From a virus: DNA of 64,000 nucleotides. The stretch covers positions 126,001 to 190,000 of IMG/VR virus record IMGVR_UViG_3300031999_000001; one strand, given 5' to 3'. Each line of letters opens with the position of its first letter. Position 1 is the stretch's first letter. Below, one piece after another: positions 51,271 to 60,657 of the stretch. Under the pieces are notes generated by a model. The model was not told the origin of the DNA, ran no database searches, and saw only the letters and a list, made by a program, of their open reading frames with translations. The translations under genes were made by a program, and so were the position numbers.

Positions 51271-53997
51271 TTATGCACCAACATCGGCAAATGATGCACC
51301 AGTGGGTGTAATTGTAAATGTAATACCAATAAATTCAAGAGCACGTGTTGGTTTTAAGAATAATTCACCATACAATTCGTTTCTATCCATTGATTCTGTA
51401 CTATTATTACTATCGTCCATTTTTATTCTGAACTCATATAAACCTCTTTCTCTTTTAATACTATCAAGTATTGGAGTTGCTTTTTGTAAGAATTGGTCAA
51501 TAGTTGTTTGATCGTTCTGGTCAAATACAAGTCTGATTGCAATATTTGCAATAAGTACTTTAATCTGAAGTAATAATCTTCGAACATTGATTCTGTCAAG
51601 AGCACTTTCTTTAACCTGAAGTGTTTTTTGTCCGAATATTGCTGTTCCCGCATCTGCAAAATCAGCCATTGGGTTAATTCTTCCAGCATATAACACATCA
51701 CGAGCATCTTGTGATAATTTATATTTTGATTTTCTTGCATCAGTTACACCACGTTGTAAACCAGCAGGTGCAAACCAAGGAAATTTTGTATTATCAGTAA
51801 ATGCCATTGCTTTTACAACTTCACCAGTTGGTGGAAGATAAACATTTACATTATTCTGTGTATCTCTTATTTGAATCCAAGGAAAATATGTGCAAGAATA
51901 GCTGCTATCAATATCTGCTGTGTCAAGTAAATCAACAACATCCTCTGCATTAATAACATCAGTTTTTGCTTCACCAACAACCTGTGGCATTCCGATATCT
52001 GGAGAATCAATAATATATAATGTATCGGTTCTTTCTGTTTCAATCATTTCAATAGTATCTTGAATTAAAATATTTTGGTCGCTCCAATTAATACCCGGAG
52101 TTGCAAAAAGATTAATTGTTATTTCTTCAGGATTTGCAAATGTATTAATTGCAGTTTCCCATGCTTGGAAATCATTTAATGGTGTAACATTAGGGGCAAC
52201 ACCGTCATAAATTCCGCCTTGACGATATGAATCACCATATGAACGTACAATTCTATGAACATCCCATCCATCAAAACCACCTGCAGGAACTAATGTGAAC
52301 TTTCTTGAATTTAATTCATAATATGAATTTGTTGGGTCAGCAATATCACTAACTGTTTGGAATCGACTCTCACCAACTTCAAATTGAAATCCATTATATG
52401 TTCCAGTTGCACCAGAATCCATATGAAATCCTTTTGTATTAACAAAACCACCATACCCAATAAAATTAAAGAAGTTTTGATTAACGCCACTTCCAAGTAA
52501 GGTACTGTCAGCACTATTATATCCCTTTTCAGAAATACCCAAATATACTTTTCTAATTTTTTCTGTTGATGTATAACTTGTTTTATAGAAAATTTTTGGT
52601 GCAACACCAGTAAATCCACTATACTGATTAAATAAATATCCTTCAAAACCTGCAGGAAATACATCTGGTGCAAGTTCGGGCGCAAGTTCAATCATTATAT
52701 ATTTGCTTTGAAGATCATATTCACCATTAGTTGTGCCAATACGTTGTGCAATATAACCAGTTGTGCCTTTTATCATATTACATCTTGAGAAAGTTTCTAA
52801 TACTTTTACATTGTTATCAGTATCATTAAAATCACGAACCACAACATCAAATTCTAATGATTCTGGATTAATATTAGCAATACTGATTTTAATTTCTTGA
52901 TTTGCAGCATCACCATCAGAAATACTGATAAATTTAAACAATTTATCTACAGTACTACCTTTTATTTGTGATACAACCCAAGGTGTTTCGGGTGTTCTAA
53001 ATGCAACACCACCTGCTGCTGGTCTATAATCGGTGAATACATTGGTATTACAATTAAGCAATGTTGAATTAATACCATAACCAATACCATCAGCATCTAA
53101 TTTTTTAATTAAATCTGGATAAACTGCCTGAACCCATATTTTATTGCTCTTATCTTTTGGTTCAAAACCAATTACATTTGGTAAGAAATTACTTGAATTT
53201 GGATTTAATGATGCGGTATATGTTTCTACTGATGTACCAGATAATGCAACCAATTTAAATTGTCCAAATAAATCACCACTACCAATAACCGTTGTATTTG
53301 CTGAAACAGGTAATGTGAGATTAGTTGTCCAGAATTCTGTATCAGGTGCTGCATTTACAATATCAGATACAGTTGCTCTGCTTCTAACAACAGCAAGCAC
53401 CATATTTTCATATTCAGTAAGTGAAGTACCCGTTAATACAGTTACAAGATCAGTAACAGTACCGCCAGTAAGAGTTATTGTTGTTGCAGTAAATTCATGT
53501 AAATAACCTTCAAAATCAGTAGTATTTATTTTAGTATATCCACTAAATGCACTACCAGTATCACCAGTAATATATAGTGCAACACCTAAATACATACCAT
53601 TAGTAAATGACACACCAGTATATATACTTGATGTTGATCTACCAGTTGTTGCTGGGTCAACACCAGCACTTAATGTAAGTGCCCATGCTGTTCCTGCTTC
53701 ATATCCCGATAAACCCAATACTCTGGTCACCCATAATTGATTTGTTTCGTCTAAATATGCATTTCCAACATAAGGTAATTGATATTGAAGTAAACCACTT
53801 GAAAATCTTTTTGCACTTTGTGCACCAAATCTTTGTGCAAATTGTGTTTTATCCTGAACAAAAACAGGTTCAAATGCAGGACCTTTTAATGTTTCACCAA
53901 CCAATCCTAAAGTTGTTATACCCACATTACGTGTTACAAAAGTTAAATCACGTTCTTTAAATTTCGCCCCCGGAGAGGTAAATACAAATTCTGCCAT
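51271..53997 (-). CDS. Tail sheath protein (T4 gp18-like)
   Basis: A 908-residue protein. The N-terminus FTSPGAKFKERDLTFVTRNV and LGLVGETLKGPAFEPVFVQD is the typical sheath start. The C-terminal region has NIAIRLVFDQNDQTTIDQFL and the gp18-like end DRNELYGELFLKPTRALEFI. T4 gp18 has 659 residues, so about 250 residues are extra, probably surface domains in the middle (residues about 100-500, Ser/Thr/Gly-rich). It is flanked by its own motif and a terminator. Confidence 0.9.
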   Translation of the reverse strand: MAEFVFTSPGAKFKERDLTFVTRNVGITTLGLVGETLKGPAFEPVFVQDKTQFAQRFGAQSAKRFSSGLLQYQLPYVGNAYLDETNQLWVTRVLGLSGYEAGTAWALTLSAGVDPATTGRSTSSIYTGVSFTNGMYLGVALYITGDTGSAFSGYTKINTTDFEGYLHEFTATTITLTGGTVTDLVTVLTGTSLTEYENMVLAVVRSRATVSDIVNAAPDTEFWTTNLTLPVSANTTVIGSGDLFGQFKLVALSGTSVETYTASLNPNSSNFLPNVIGFEPKDKSNKIWVQAVYPDLIKKLDADGIGYGINSTLLNCNTNVFTDYRPAAGGVAFRTPETPWVVSQIKGSTVDKLFKFISISDGDAANQEIKISIANINPESLEFDVVVRDFNDTDNNVKVLETFSRCNMIKGTTGYIAQRIGTTNGEYDLQSKYIMIELAPELAPDVFPAGFEGYLFNQYSGFTGVAPKIFYKTSYTSTEKIRKVYLGISEKGYNSADSTLLGSGVNQNFFNFIGYGGFVNTKGFHMDSGATGTYNGFQFEVGESRFQTVSDIADPTNSYYELNSRKFTLVPAGGFDGWDVHRIVRSYGDSYRQGGIYDGVAPNVTPLNDFQAWETAINTFANPEEITINLFATPGINWSDQNILIQDTIEMIETERTDTLYIIDSPDIGMPQVVGEAKTDVINAEDVVDLLDTADIDSSYSCTYFPWIQIRDTQNNVNVYLPPTGEVVKAMAFTDNTKFPWFAPAGLQRGVTDARKSKYKLSQDARDVLYAGRINPMADFADAGTAIFGQKTLQVKESALDRINVRRLLLQIKVLIANIAIRLVFDQNDQTTIDQFLQKATPILDSIKRERGLYEFRIKMDDSNNSTESMDRNELYGELFLKPTRALEFIGITFTITPTGASFADVGA

Positions 53998-54060
53998 TTT
54001 AATTAATTATTAATGTTTTTATTTATTATTTTCTGCTATTAGCTTTCGCCACATTTTTTT

Positions 54061-54070
54061 AATAAATACT
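54061..54070 (-). promoter_or_regulatory. AGTATTTATT motif before tail sheath gene
   Basis: The minus strand reads AGTATTTATT 64 nt upstream of the sheath start at 53997. The divergent gap 53998-54301 otherwise holds only T-rich tracts and the plus-strand motif at 54277-54286. Confidence 0.5.
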
Positions 54071-54276
54071 AAAAAATAATGCAAAAGGTATTTCTTTTTA
54101 ATTATTATCATACTGTATTTCTTGTTCATAAATTCAAATTTTTATCTTTTTTATTTTTTTTATCTCAGATTTTTAAGATTTTTTAATTTTTTACTTTAAA
54201 TTCTCTCAAATTTTTATAAAAAAATATTTTACTTTTTTTGAAAATATTTTTTTATTGATAAGGAATTCTTAATATT

Positions 54277-54286
54277 AGTATTTATG
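54277..54286 (+). promoter_or_regulatory. AGTATTTATG motif before 709-residue gene
   Basis: The plus strand reads AGTATTTATG and includes an upstream in-frame ATG at 54284. The overlap suggests that translation really begins at the next ATG (54302). Confidence 0.5.
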
Positions 54287-54301
54287 AAAAAGATATTTTT
54301 T

Positions 54302-56428
54302 ATGAACAAATCACAACGAATTCGATTAGATGTTAATGCATTAAATGAAGATAAACATATAAAAGTTCAACTTGAACAAAATGTTAATACTCTTGAATTT
54401 TTATCAATGAGTATTGATATAAAAGATGTGTATCAGGATTTTAATGCAGATTATGGTGTTTTGGTTGGAAGAGTTATTGCTAATGGTGGTATTGGTATTC
54501 CAAATGCCAAAATAAGCATATTTATACCACTTACAGACGAAGATACTGAAAACAGTGAAATATATAGCATTTATCCATATAAAACGCTAAGAGACAAGAA
54601 TAATGAGGGAAAAAGATATAATTTATTACCACGAGTCGGAAAAAAAGACTTAATGACAGGAATTATTTCACCAAAACAACCATTTGGTTCATTTCCAATT
54701 AAAGAAGAAATTGTAACAAATGAACCATTTTTAAATGTCTATAAAAAATATTATAAATATACGGCATTAACCAATAATGCAGGTGATTATATGATTTTTG
54801 GTGTGCCAATTGGAACACAAACAGTTCATTTAAGTGTTGATATTACCGATATTGGTAAATATAGTATGACACCAGCAGCAATGGTTACAAATCTTGGATA
54901 TTCTCCAAATTTATTTACCGATAATAACACAAAAATAAAGCCAAGTAATGATTTGAATGATTTACCACATATTGAAACACAAGAAATTAGTGTTGATATT
55001 ATGCCATTCTGGGGAGATACCGAAAATTTCACAATTGGTATAACACGTCAGGATTTTAGAATTAGGTCTGTTCTCACCAACACATTTGTGCTTTTTGGAA
55101 GCGTGTTTACTGATGGTAACAATACCATGTGGAGTGCTGAGTATACAACTGAAGAGAGAATCAGCGAGTATTTCAGAGCCAGCCATCCATCACAGACATT
55201 GCATGGGGTCTACAATAAACGGATTGGAATAGTTACAGAAAAAATTTATTATTATCCAGCAAATATTAGTGATACTGAAATCGATACGGGTCAGGCTAAA
55301 AATGATGGTAGTGATATGAAACTTCTGGATAAAAGCGAGTATTCTGTATATAAACGTGATGGTGATTTCGTGGTTATTGTTAGTTGTAATAGAAATAAAA
55401 TCATTACCAATGAATTGGGAAACCCCGTACCTGTGGATAATAATAGTGTTGAGGGAATATTTACAAAATTCAGGGGATTTATAACATTAGAACTCAGTAA
55501 AGAAATTGTTTCATTAGATTTTAGCACAAATGTAGGTCAGAATGTTGATATTGTACCACTAAGATATAAACTAAAATTTCCACAATACGCCAATCAAAAT
55601 CAGGGATTTGAGCCACCTGATGAATCAAGTGGTGTTGACTCCACCAGAACCAATAATTGGAGAAAACAACATAAGGTTTTTGAAGGTGGAAAATATTATA
55701 GTGTTGCTAAGTTTCACGGAATTACTTTCAATAATTGGGGAGGTAATGATAACCAGCAAACTGATAGTAATGGATTTTTTATAAAGGACACACATAATAA
55801 TCTCACTTGTGATGATCGTAATAATAATGTTGGTATTTTAGTAACAGAAACTGATGGGATTTATCCCAATGGCAATTATCAGTTTCCAAGTAATGGTGTA
55901 ACAACAGGTTCGTTAAATGCGTTTGGTGCTGCATGGTTAAATCTAACAGTTCATCTTCCACAAGTGGGAAAGTCAATAGATGGTTGGGAAAAAATGGATT
56001 ATGTAAGAACGAATGACAACTTCAGTCATCAAAAAAGAGAAAATGATAACAGATATAATTATTTAAACGGTTATTATGTGGGGGATAATCAACAAATAAT
56101 TGCTGCACAGCAATTTAATACAAAATGGTTTGCTCGTTCTGATGTACATTGGACTGATATTATTGAAGTTCCAGTCACAGATATAATTGCAATGAAAGCT
56201 CTTGATACAAAAGGATTCACAAACTCAAATATACCAACAGTAACAGGTATTGAATATCGTAATGGTGACTATAAACCTTCAAATTGGACAGTAACTGTAG
56301 CAGCACCATTAAATGGTCAGAAGAAGAATGGTATTCCTACTGCTAATAGTGATGCAACTAAATATTTTTACAAGGGATGGGGTCCGTCCGATTGTATTAA
56401 ATATTTGGAAGAACTCGGAATAATATAA
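54302..56428 (+). CDS. Large appendage protein with carboxypeptidase-regulatory-like domain
   Basis: A 708-residue protein from ATG 54302. Residues about 50-170 show GVLVGRVIANGGIGIPNAKI and later TNNAGDYMIFGVPIGTQTVH, the beta-sandwich pattern of carboxypeptidase-regulatory-like domains (GxVxxxxGxPhxxAxV, then G-x-Y-xF-x-V-P-x-G). The rest is rich in Asn, Asp, Gly and aromatics (NNWGGNDNQQTDSNGFF), as in fibers or adhesins. It ends at a strong terminator. It may be a fiber, collar or baseplate appendage; no receptor-binding family is recognised. Confidence 0.65.
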   Translation: MNKSQRIRLDVNALNEDKHIKVQLEQNVNTLEFLSMSIDIKDVYQDFNADYGVLVGRVIANGGIGIPNAKISIFIPLTDEDTENSEIYSIYPYKTLRDKNNEGKRYNLLPRVGKKDLMTGIISPKQPFGSFPIKEEIVTNEPFLNVYKKYYKYTALTNNAGDYMIFGVPIGTQTVHLSVDITDIGKYSMTPAAMVTNLGYSPNLFTDNNTKIKPSNDLNDLPHIETQEISVDIMPFWGDTENFTIGITRQDFRIRSVLTNTFVLFGSVFTDGNNTMWSAEYTTEERISEYFRASHPSQTLHGVYNKRIGIVTEKIYYYPANISDTEIDTGQAKNDGSDMKLLDKSEYSVYKRDGDFVVIVSCNRNKIITNELGNPVPVDNNSVEGIFTKFRGFITLELSKEIVSLDFSTNVGQNVDIVPLRYKLKFPQYANQNQGFEPPDESSGVDSTRTNNWRKQHKVFEGGKYYSVAKFHGITFNNWGGNDNQQTDSNGFFIKDTHNNLTCDDRNNNVGILVTETDGIYPNGNYQFPSNGVTTGSLNAFGAAWLNLTVHLPQVGKSIDGWEKMDYVRTNDNFSHQKRENDNRYNYLNGYYVGDNQQIIAAQQFNTKWFARSDVHWTDIIEVPVTDIIAMKALDTKGFTNSNIPTVTGIEYRNGDYKPSNWTVTVAAPLNGQKKNGIPTANSDATKYFYKGWGPSDCIKYLEELGII

Positions 56429-56456
56429 AAAAAAACCCTCTCGATTTGAGAGGGTT
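56424..56456. terminator. Strong bidirectional terminator
   Basis: AACCCTCTC (56433-56441) pairs with GAGAGGGTT (56447-56455), loop GATTT. On the minus strand a run of nine T follows; on the plus strand TAGTTTTATTTTT follows. It ends both the 54302-56428 gene and the convergent lipoprotein gene. Confidence 0.85.
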
Positions 56457-56460
56457 AGTT

Positions 56461-56934
56461 TTATTTTTGTAGAGTATAAACCCCATTATCAGGCAGGTAA
56501 ACACCCCCCATGTTTGCATCAGTTAATTTCAATACGAGTATTTTATTTGCCCTGTCAAAACTCTCCACATCAAACTTACACACAAAAATTCCACCATTCT
56601 TCAATACAAGTTTCCCAGCATTCCTATCATAATCCACCGTATTACCATATGTTTCTAATGATGTACACTCACTATCCAATGTCCATTCAGAACCAATATT
56701 GAGTGATATGAGCATTAAATCACCAGCCAAGACATCACCATTGGTGGAAACTGAAAGTTCGGAACACTCATAATACGTTTTATCGTAATCATATTGTGTG
56801 GAAATCCATATACCCTGTAGTTCATCAAGAGTAATTGCTCCATCAGTAACAATAGGGTCATCATCTTTTTCACAATTGGTGCTTATAAGAACCATTGCAA
56901 ACATTAGTGCGAATAAATAAATTACTTTTTTCAT
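56461..56934 (-). CDS. Surface lipoprotein with Bacteroidota export signal
   Basis: A 157-residue protein: MKKVIYLFALMFAMVLISTN is a lipoprotein signal peptide with the lipid-bearing Cys at 21, and CEKDDD follows, the Lys-acidic pattern known to send Bacteroidota lipoproteins to the cell surface. The rest is a lipocalin-like beta domain (LDELQGIWISTQYDYDKTYY, later NKILVLKLTDANMGGVYLPD). It is alone on the minus strand among plus-strand genes, has its own terminator, and its codons are less AT-rich than its neighbours. It looks like a host-derived cargo gene, perhaps for superinfection exclusion. Confidence 0.82.
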   Translation of the reverse strand: MKKVIYLFALMFAMVLISTNCEKDDDPIVTDGAITLDELQGIWISTQYDYDKTYYECSELSVSTNGDVLAGDLMLISLNIGSEWTLDSECTSLETYGNTVDYDRNAGKLVLKNGGIFVCKFDVESFDRANKILVLKLTDANMGGVYLPDNGVYTLQK

Positions 56935-57014
56935 TTTTTCTATTTTTTAGTTAAACATATCTTATTATACGAATTAAATTTAAAAATGTTACAAAAAACA
57001 TAAAATATTTTTAA

Positions 57015-57024
57015 GGTATTTATA
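57015..57024 (+). promoter_or_regulatory. GGTATTTATA motif before structural genes
   Basis: The plus strand reads GGTATTTATA 15 nt upstream of the GTG start at 57039. Position and sequence match the other copies. Confidence 0.55.
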
Positions 57025-57038
57025 GTAAACAACAAAAA

Positions 57039-58202
57039 GTGGAAATATTACTCAATAGTCTTAAAAATATTAATTCTGTTAATACTGATATGTTTGAAAA
57101 AGTTGAATTACTTAATGAACCAGCATTAATTAATGAGTATGATATTCGTAATGTGCTTAGTGTCACCGAAATATTTGATGCAGAAAGAGAAGCAAATGAA
57201 ATTTATAGAATTTATGGTAAAATTGAATATATATCATTATTAAATGGATTAAAATCACAATATATTCAATTTGAAGACTTTTTTTCACCACAAACAACAG
57301 GAAATTATAAAAACATATTAAATTCTTTTGATTTTTATTTAGTTAAGGCAGGAACAGGATATACACAAATTATTAGTGGTGGTAGTACCATATTATGGAC
57401 AAGATATTTTGAAGTAATTGCAACTCCAAGTGAATTTGATATCTATCCTATTGGATTTTCAAACAATGTTTATGGAGAACAAGCATATGGATTTAATTTT
57501 AATATTGATATTAATGTTGCAAATTTTCTTGATAATTTTAGATTTCCAGCAACTGAATTATTTTTATATGCACAATATAAACCAACAACAATTCCAAATC
57601 CGATTGAAATACTTTCTGGCACAATATGGTCACCAACAGGAAATGATACCCAATTTCCATTTGAACCAATATATTTAAATATAGGTGATTATGTTAAATC
57701 ATTTTTTGATGTAAAAATTGGTGATTTAATTGAATATTCTAAATCAAATTTTTTACAAATACAACACACACCACAAACATTTCGCATACAAACACCATAT
57801 AATGAAGGTCGTTTGATATGGAAATATAATCCATTTATTCCATTTAGACTTAGATATTTCGCAAATGAATTAAATAAAGAAAATATTAGTGGTACATCAT
57901 ACGAACAAACATCTTCAATACCATATTATGCAACAGAATATCCCCTTGGTACTGGAAACTATGTTTGGAGAAACATTTTATCACAGGGATATATTGACCC
58001 ATTAACTGGTATTGGTGTTGATTATCCGTTTATTAATAAAAGAAGATATTTATTTTCAAATATAGTTTTTGATGTAATTCCAGATTTAAATGATAATCAA
58101 ACACTTGAAGCATTTAAAGAAATATGGTTTAGTCGATATTCAACAAAAATAAATGTTACGCCAATGGGTGATATTAATAACATAGGAAAACCATGTCAAT
58201 AA
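57039..58202 (+). CDS. Probable virion structural protein
   Basis: A 387-residue protein with a GTG start at 57039, supported by the motif just upstream. MEILLNSLKNINSVNTDMFE leads into a beta- and aromatic-rich sequence (FDIYPIGFSNNVYGEQAYGF). No family is recognised. Its end overlaps the next gene by 10 nt. The Asn/Tyr/Phe-rich composition and own promoter suggest a fiber- or baseplate-associated protein. Confidence 0.6.
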   Translation: MEILLNSLKNINSVNTDMFEKVELLNEPALINEYDIRNVLSVTEIFDAEREANEIYRIYGKIEYISLLNGLKSQYIQFEDFFSPQTTGNYKNILNSFDFYLVKAGTGYTQIISGGSTILWTRYFEVIATPSEFDIYPIGFSNNVYGEQAYGFNFNIDINVANFLDNFRFPATELFLYAQYKPTTIPNPIEILSGTIWSPTGNDTQFPFEPIYLNIGDYVKSFFDVKIGDLIEYSKSNFLQIQHTPQTFRIQTPYNEGRLIWKYNPFIPFRLRYFANELNKENISGTSYEQTSSIPYYATEYPLGTGNYVWRNILSQGYIDPLTGIGVDYPFINKRRYLFSNIVFDVIPDLNDNQTLEAFKEIWFSRYSTKINVTPMGDINNIGKPCQ

Positions 58203-59029
58203 TTAAAGAAAGGGTAAGATTTAATAGCAATTTAATTGGAATTAGTGGTAATACAAATATTATTACTGGTAATACAATAAATTTCAAATTTTCTTTGGGA
58301 TTAAAAGATAATTTTATTGGATATCAGCAAGAAATTGATAGTTTAACATCATTTACTACAATTGATTTGGTAAATCCTGTTGTTGATGAAGAAAAAAGAA
58401 AATTTAAATTAAATCCATTACCTGATTCAACAATAACACTTCAATTTAAATTTTATAGCGGAACATCATCTCCCCCATATCAAACTTCATTTAAAAATGC
58501 GGGTTTTACTGATAATGAAATTAATCAAAATAATTTTAATTTACTTAATAGTTTTTTTATTTTGGATTTTTATAATACATATGATATTAATACACAAATA
58601 AAAATATTTACAACATATTTAACGAAAAAAGGAGCAACACCCATATATTCAATTAATGCAAATATTAATAATCAATTATATTATTGGTATGTTCCAATAT
58701 CATATATGACAGGTACAACTGCTATTGGTTATGTTAAATTTAGTTTTTTTAATGCAAAAACTGGAAAATTAACATTATTTTATAATGAAAACAATATTAC
58801 ACCAGAAACCGCAGAAAAATTATTTTTCAAAGTTGAATTAAATCAGGTTAATAAAACTTGGAAGTTTTTAACTTCACAATATCCAATAATAAATGCAAAA
58901 GAATTTATTAATAGTACTCAATACATTAATAGAATTAATAATACTTATGATAAATTTGATAATTTAAGTCAAACATATCCAACGGGAAATACATTTAATT
59001 ATTTAGAAGGTAATTATTTTACAACATAA
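58193..59029 (+). CDS. Probable virion structural protein
   Basis: A 278-residue protein (MSIIKERVRFNSNLIGISGN) rich in Asn, Phe and Thr with many probable beta strands (GNTNIITGNTINFKFSLGLK, later YVKFSFFNAKTGKLTLFYNE). No family recognised. It is coupled to the previous gene and converges with the 59014-59778 gene, sharing 16 nt at the 3' ends. Confidence 0.58.
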   Translation: MSIIKERVRFNSNLIGISGNTNIITGNTINFKFSLGLKDNFIGYQQEIDSLTSFTTIDLVNPVVDEEKRKFKLNPLPDSTITLQFKFYSGTSSPPYQTSFKNAGFTDNEINQNNFNLLNSFFILDFYNTYDINTQIKIFTTYLTKKGATPIYSINANINNQLYYWYVPISYMTGTTAIGYVKFSFFNAKTGKLTLFYNENNITPETAEKLFFKVELNQVNKTWKFLTSQYPIINAKEFINSTQYINRINNTYDKFDNLSQTYPTGNTFNYLEGNYFTT

Positions 59030-59778
59030 CCAATTCTTGGTCTTCTTGTGGTTTTAACAATTTCAAATTCTTTTTCATCTTGAATAAAACCAAGAATTTT
59101 TAAAGCATATTTTGATACAAAAAATCTATCACCATCAATATTTTCAATTGGATTTGCTTCAGCAAATCCTTCAAAAAGTAATGGAAGTGGATTTCCTTTA
59201 ATAACAATATATTCCTGACGTGATGCAAAATTTTTAAGCACTTGCTCATCATAAAGATTAACATCAACTCTATATTTGGTAAATAAAGCAACTTCATATA
59301 TCAAATCAACATTTGTTGGTTCTGGCATTCTAAATTGAAGATATATTACTTCACCATTATCCAATATCGGAACATTCATATATCTGAACTTACGTGGTTG
59401 TGGAATACGATATTTAGTACCAAGTCTTGTACCAATCCGTTTATCAATACGTCTGACTGTAATATATGGTGTTGGAACGTTTTTATCATTATCCATAAAT
59501 TTCCAAGTCTTACTGAATTCACCCCATCTGTCATTGTCCAAATAGAATGTTGGAACAATTTTATTATCAATTATAGCTTTCATGCCATCACGATTTACAT
59601 AATTAAAAACTGCTTGGTCTAAATCCTCAAGTAAGATTGTTCTTGGAAGATATTTGGTTTTTGAATCAGTTAAACGCATTAATTCTTCAATCCTATCCAA
59701 ACCATATTTAAGATATTCAGTACCAATTTTAGGTGGATTAGTATCAAGTGTTAGTTTTGTTTTCTTTGGAAATGACAT
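59014..59778 (-). CDS. Probable virion structural protein
   Basis: A 254-residue protein. The N-terminus KTKLTLDTNPPKIGTEYLKY and the core PTPYITVRRIDKRIGTRLGT and YRIPQPRKFRYMNVPILDNG suggest an assembly-type phage protein, basic in the middle. No confident family; neck or tail-completion proteins are of similar size. Own motif at 59790-59801. Its 3' end overlaps the opposite-strand gene by 16 nt. Confidence 0.6.
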   Translation of the reverse strand: MSFPKKTKLTLDTNPPKIGTEYLKYGLDRIEELMRLTDSKTKYLPRTILLEDLDQAVFNYVNRDGMKAIIDNKIVPTFYLDNDRWGEFSKTWKFMDNDKNVPTPYITVRRIDKRIGTRLGTKYRIPQPRKFRYMNVPILDNGEVIYLQFRMPEPTNVDLIYEVALFTKYRVDVNLYDEQVLKNFASRQEYIVIKGNPLPLLFEGFAEANPIENIDGDRFFVSKYALKILGFIQDEKEFEIVKTTRRPRIGYVVK

Positions 59779-59789
59779 TTGAACTTTTT

Positions 59790-59801
59790 TATATAAATAC
59801 T
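59790..59801 (-). promoter_or_regulatory. AGTATTTATATA motif before structural gene
   Basis: The minus strand reads AGTATTTATATA 12 nt upstream of the start at 59778, the closest spacing class. A weaker plus-strand copy, GTGTATTTATTT (59832-59843), faces the other way toward the gene at 59889. Confidence 0.55.
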
Positions 59802-59888
59802 TATGTGTTATTTATATTTACTATAAATGATGTGTATTTATTTGGTAAAGATTGTTTAATACCTCTAAGAATATTGTTATATTATTAA

Positions 59889-60227
59889 ATGATAATAGTA
59901 AGACCCAAAATATTAAAATTTTTATCTGATGATAATGTAATTAGAGCAATAGCTATATTTCCCTTTATAATATTAGCTACGGAAAGTGATCGTAATTGCT
60001 TATGGTTGATTAACCATGAATCAATACATCTCAGACAACAAATTGAATTATTAATAATACCGTTTTATATTTGGTATTTTTTGGAAAATATTATCCGACA
60101 AATTATTTATAAAGATAAGGTAAAAGCATATAGAAATATAAGTTTTGAAAAAGAAGCTAACTATAATGAGCATAATTTATCTTATTTAAAAAAAAGAAAA
60201 CTATTTTCATTCATAAAATATTATTAA
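59889..60227 (+). CDS. HExxH-containing protein of Bacteroidota type
   Basis: A 112-residue protein. NHESIHLRQQIELLIIPFYI holds HESIH (43-47), followed by a hydrophobic segment (residues about 54-72) and a later FEKEANYNEHN with a Glu that could be the third zinc ligand. The pattern resembles small uncharacterised proteins of Bacteroidota chromosomes, so host origin is likely. It may be a membrane-associated metallopeptidase. No direct evidence for its substrate. Confidence 0.65.
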   Translation: MIIVRPKILKFLSDDNVIRAIAIFPFIILATESDRNCLWLINHESIHLRQQIELLIIPFYIWYFLENIIRQIIYKDKVKAYRNISFEKEANYNEHNLSYLKKRKLFSFIKYY

Positions 60228-60291
60228 TAAAATTTAAAATTTCTTTGAATTTAATATTAAATTTATTAGATTTGTCAATCAAATCATTAAA

Positions 60292-60657
60292 ATGTTAATT
60301 GAACGCAAAGAAATTTTAAATGAAGATAGTAGTATTGGGTATATAGAATCAGTATTTGAATCAGATAATGTTCTTAAATCCACATATTTTCCCAACAATC
60401 AAAGACTTTACATAGCATTTAGTCGTGGTGATACATATTCATATGGTAATGTTGATTTAGAAACATATGAAGAATTTGAAAATGCCGAATCACAAGGTAA
60501 ATTTTTTTATAAACATTTCAATAAAAATAAAAAATACCCGTATCGTAAAGAATTCACTTTATATCCTAATGAAGTAATAGAATTAAAAGAAATTGTAGAA
60601 ACAAAAAAATTATCTCAATTTGAGAAAGATCAAATAACAAAAGAGGAATATGAATAA
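60292..60657 (+). CDS. KTSC-domain protein
   Basis: A 121-residue protein. VLKSTYFPNNQRLYIAFSRG, DTYSYGNVDLETYEEFENAE and SQGKFFYKHFNKN follow the KTSC pattern: a strand, the F-x-x-G-x-x-Y-x-Y turn, then a helix and A-x-S-x-G-x-(Y/F)-h. KTSC domains are small DNA- or RNA-linked modules in phages and bacteria with unproven roles. It overlaps the next gene by 8 nt. Confidence 0.78.
   Translation: MLIERKEILNEDSSIGYIESVFESDNVLKSTYFPNNQRLYIAFSRGDTYSYGNVDLETYEEFENAESQGKFFYKHFNKNKKYPYRKEFTLYPNEVIELKEIVETKKLSQFEKDQITKEEYE

Noticed and set aside
53144-53506. A 120-codon plus-strand ORF opposite the sheath gene
   Set aside because: It is antisense to a long conserved gene and shows no independent features.
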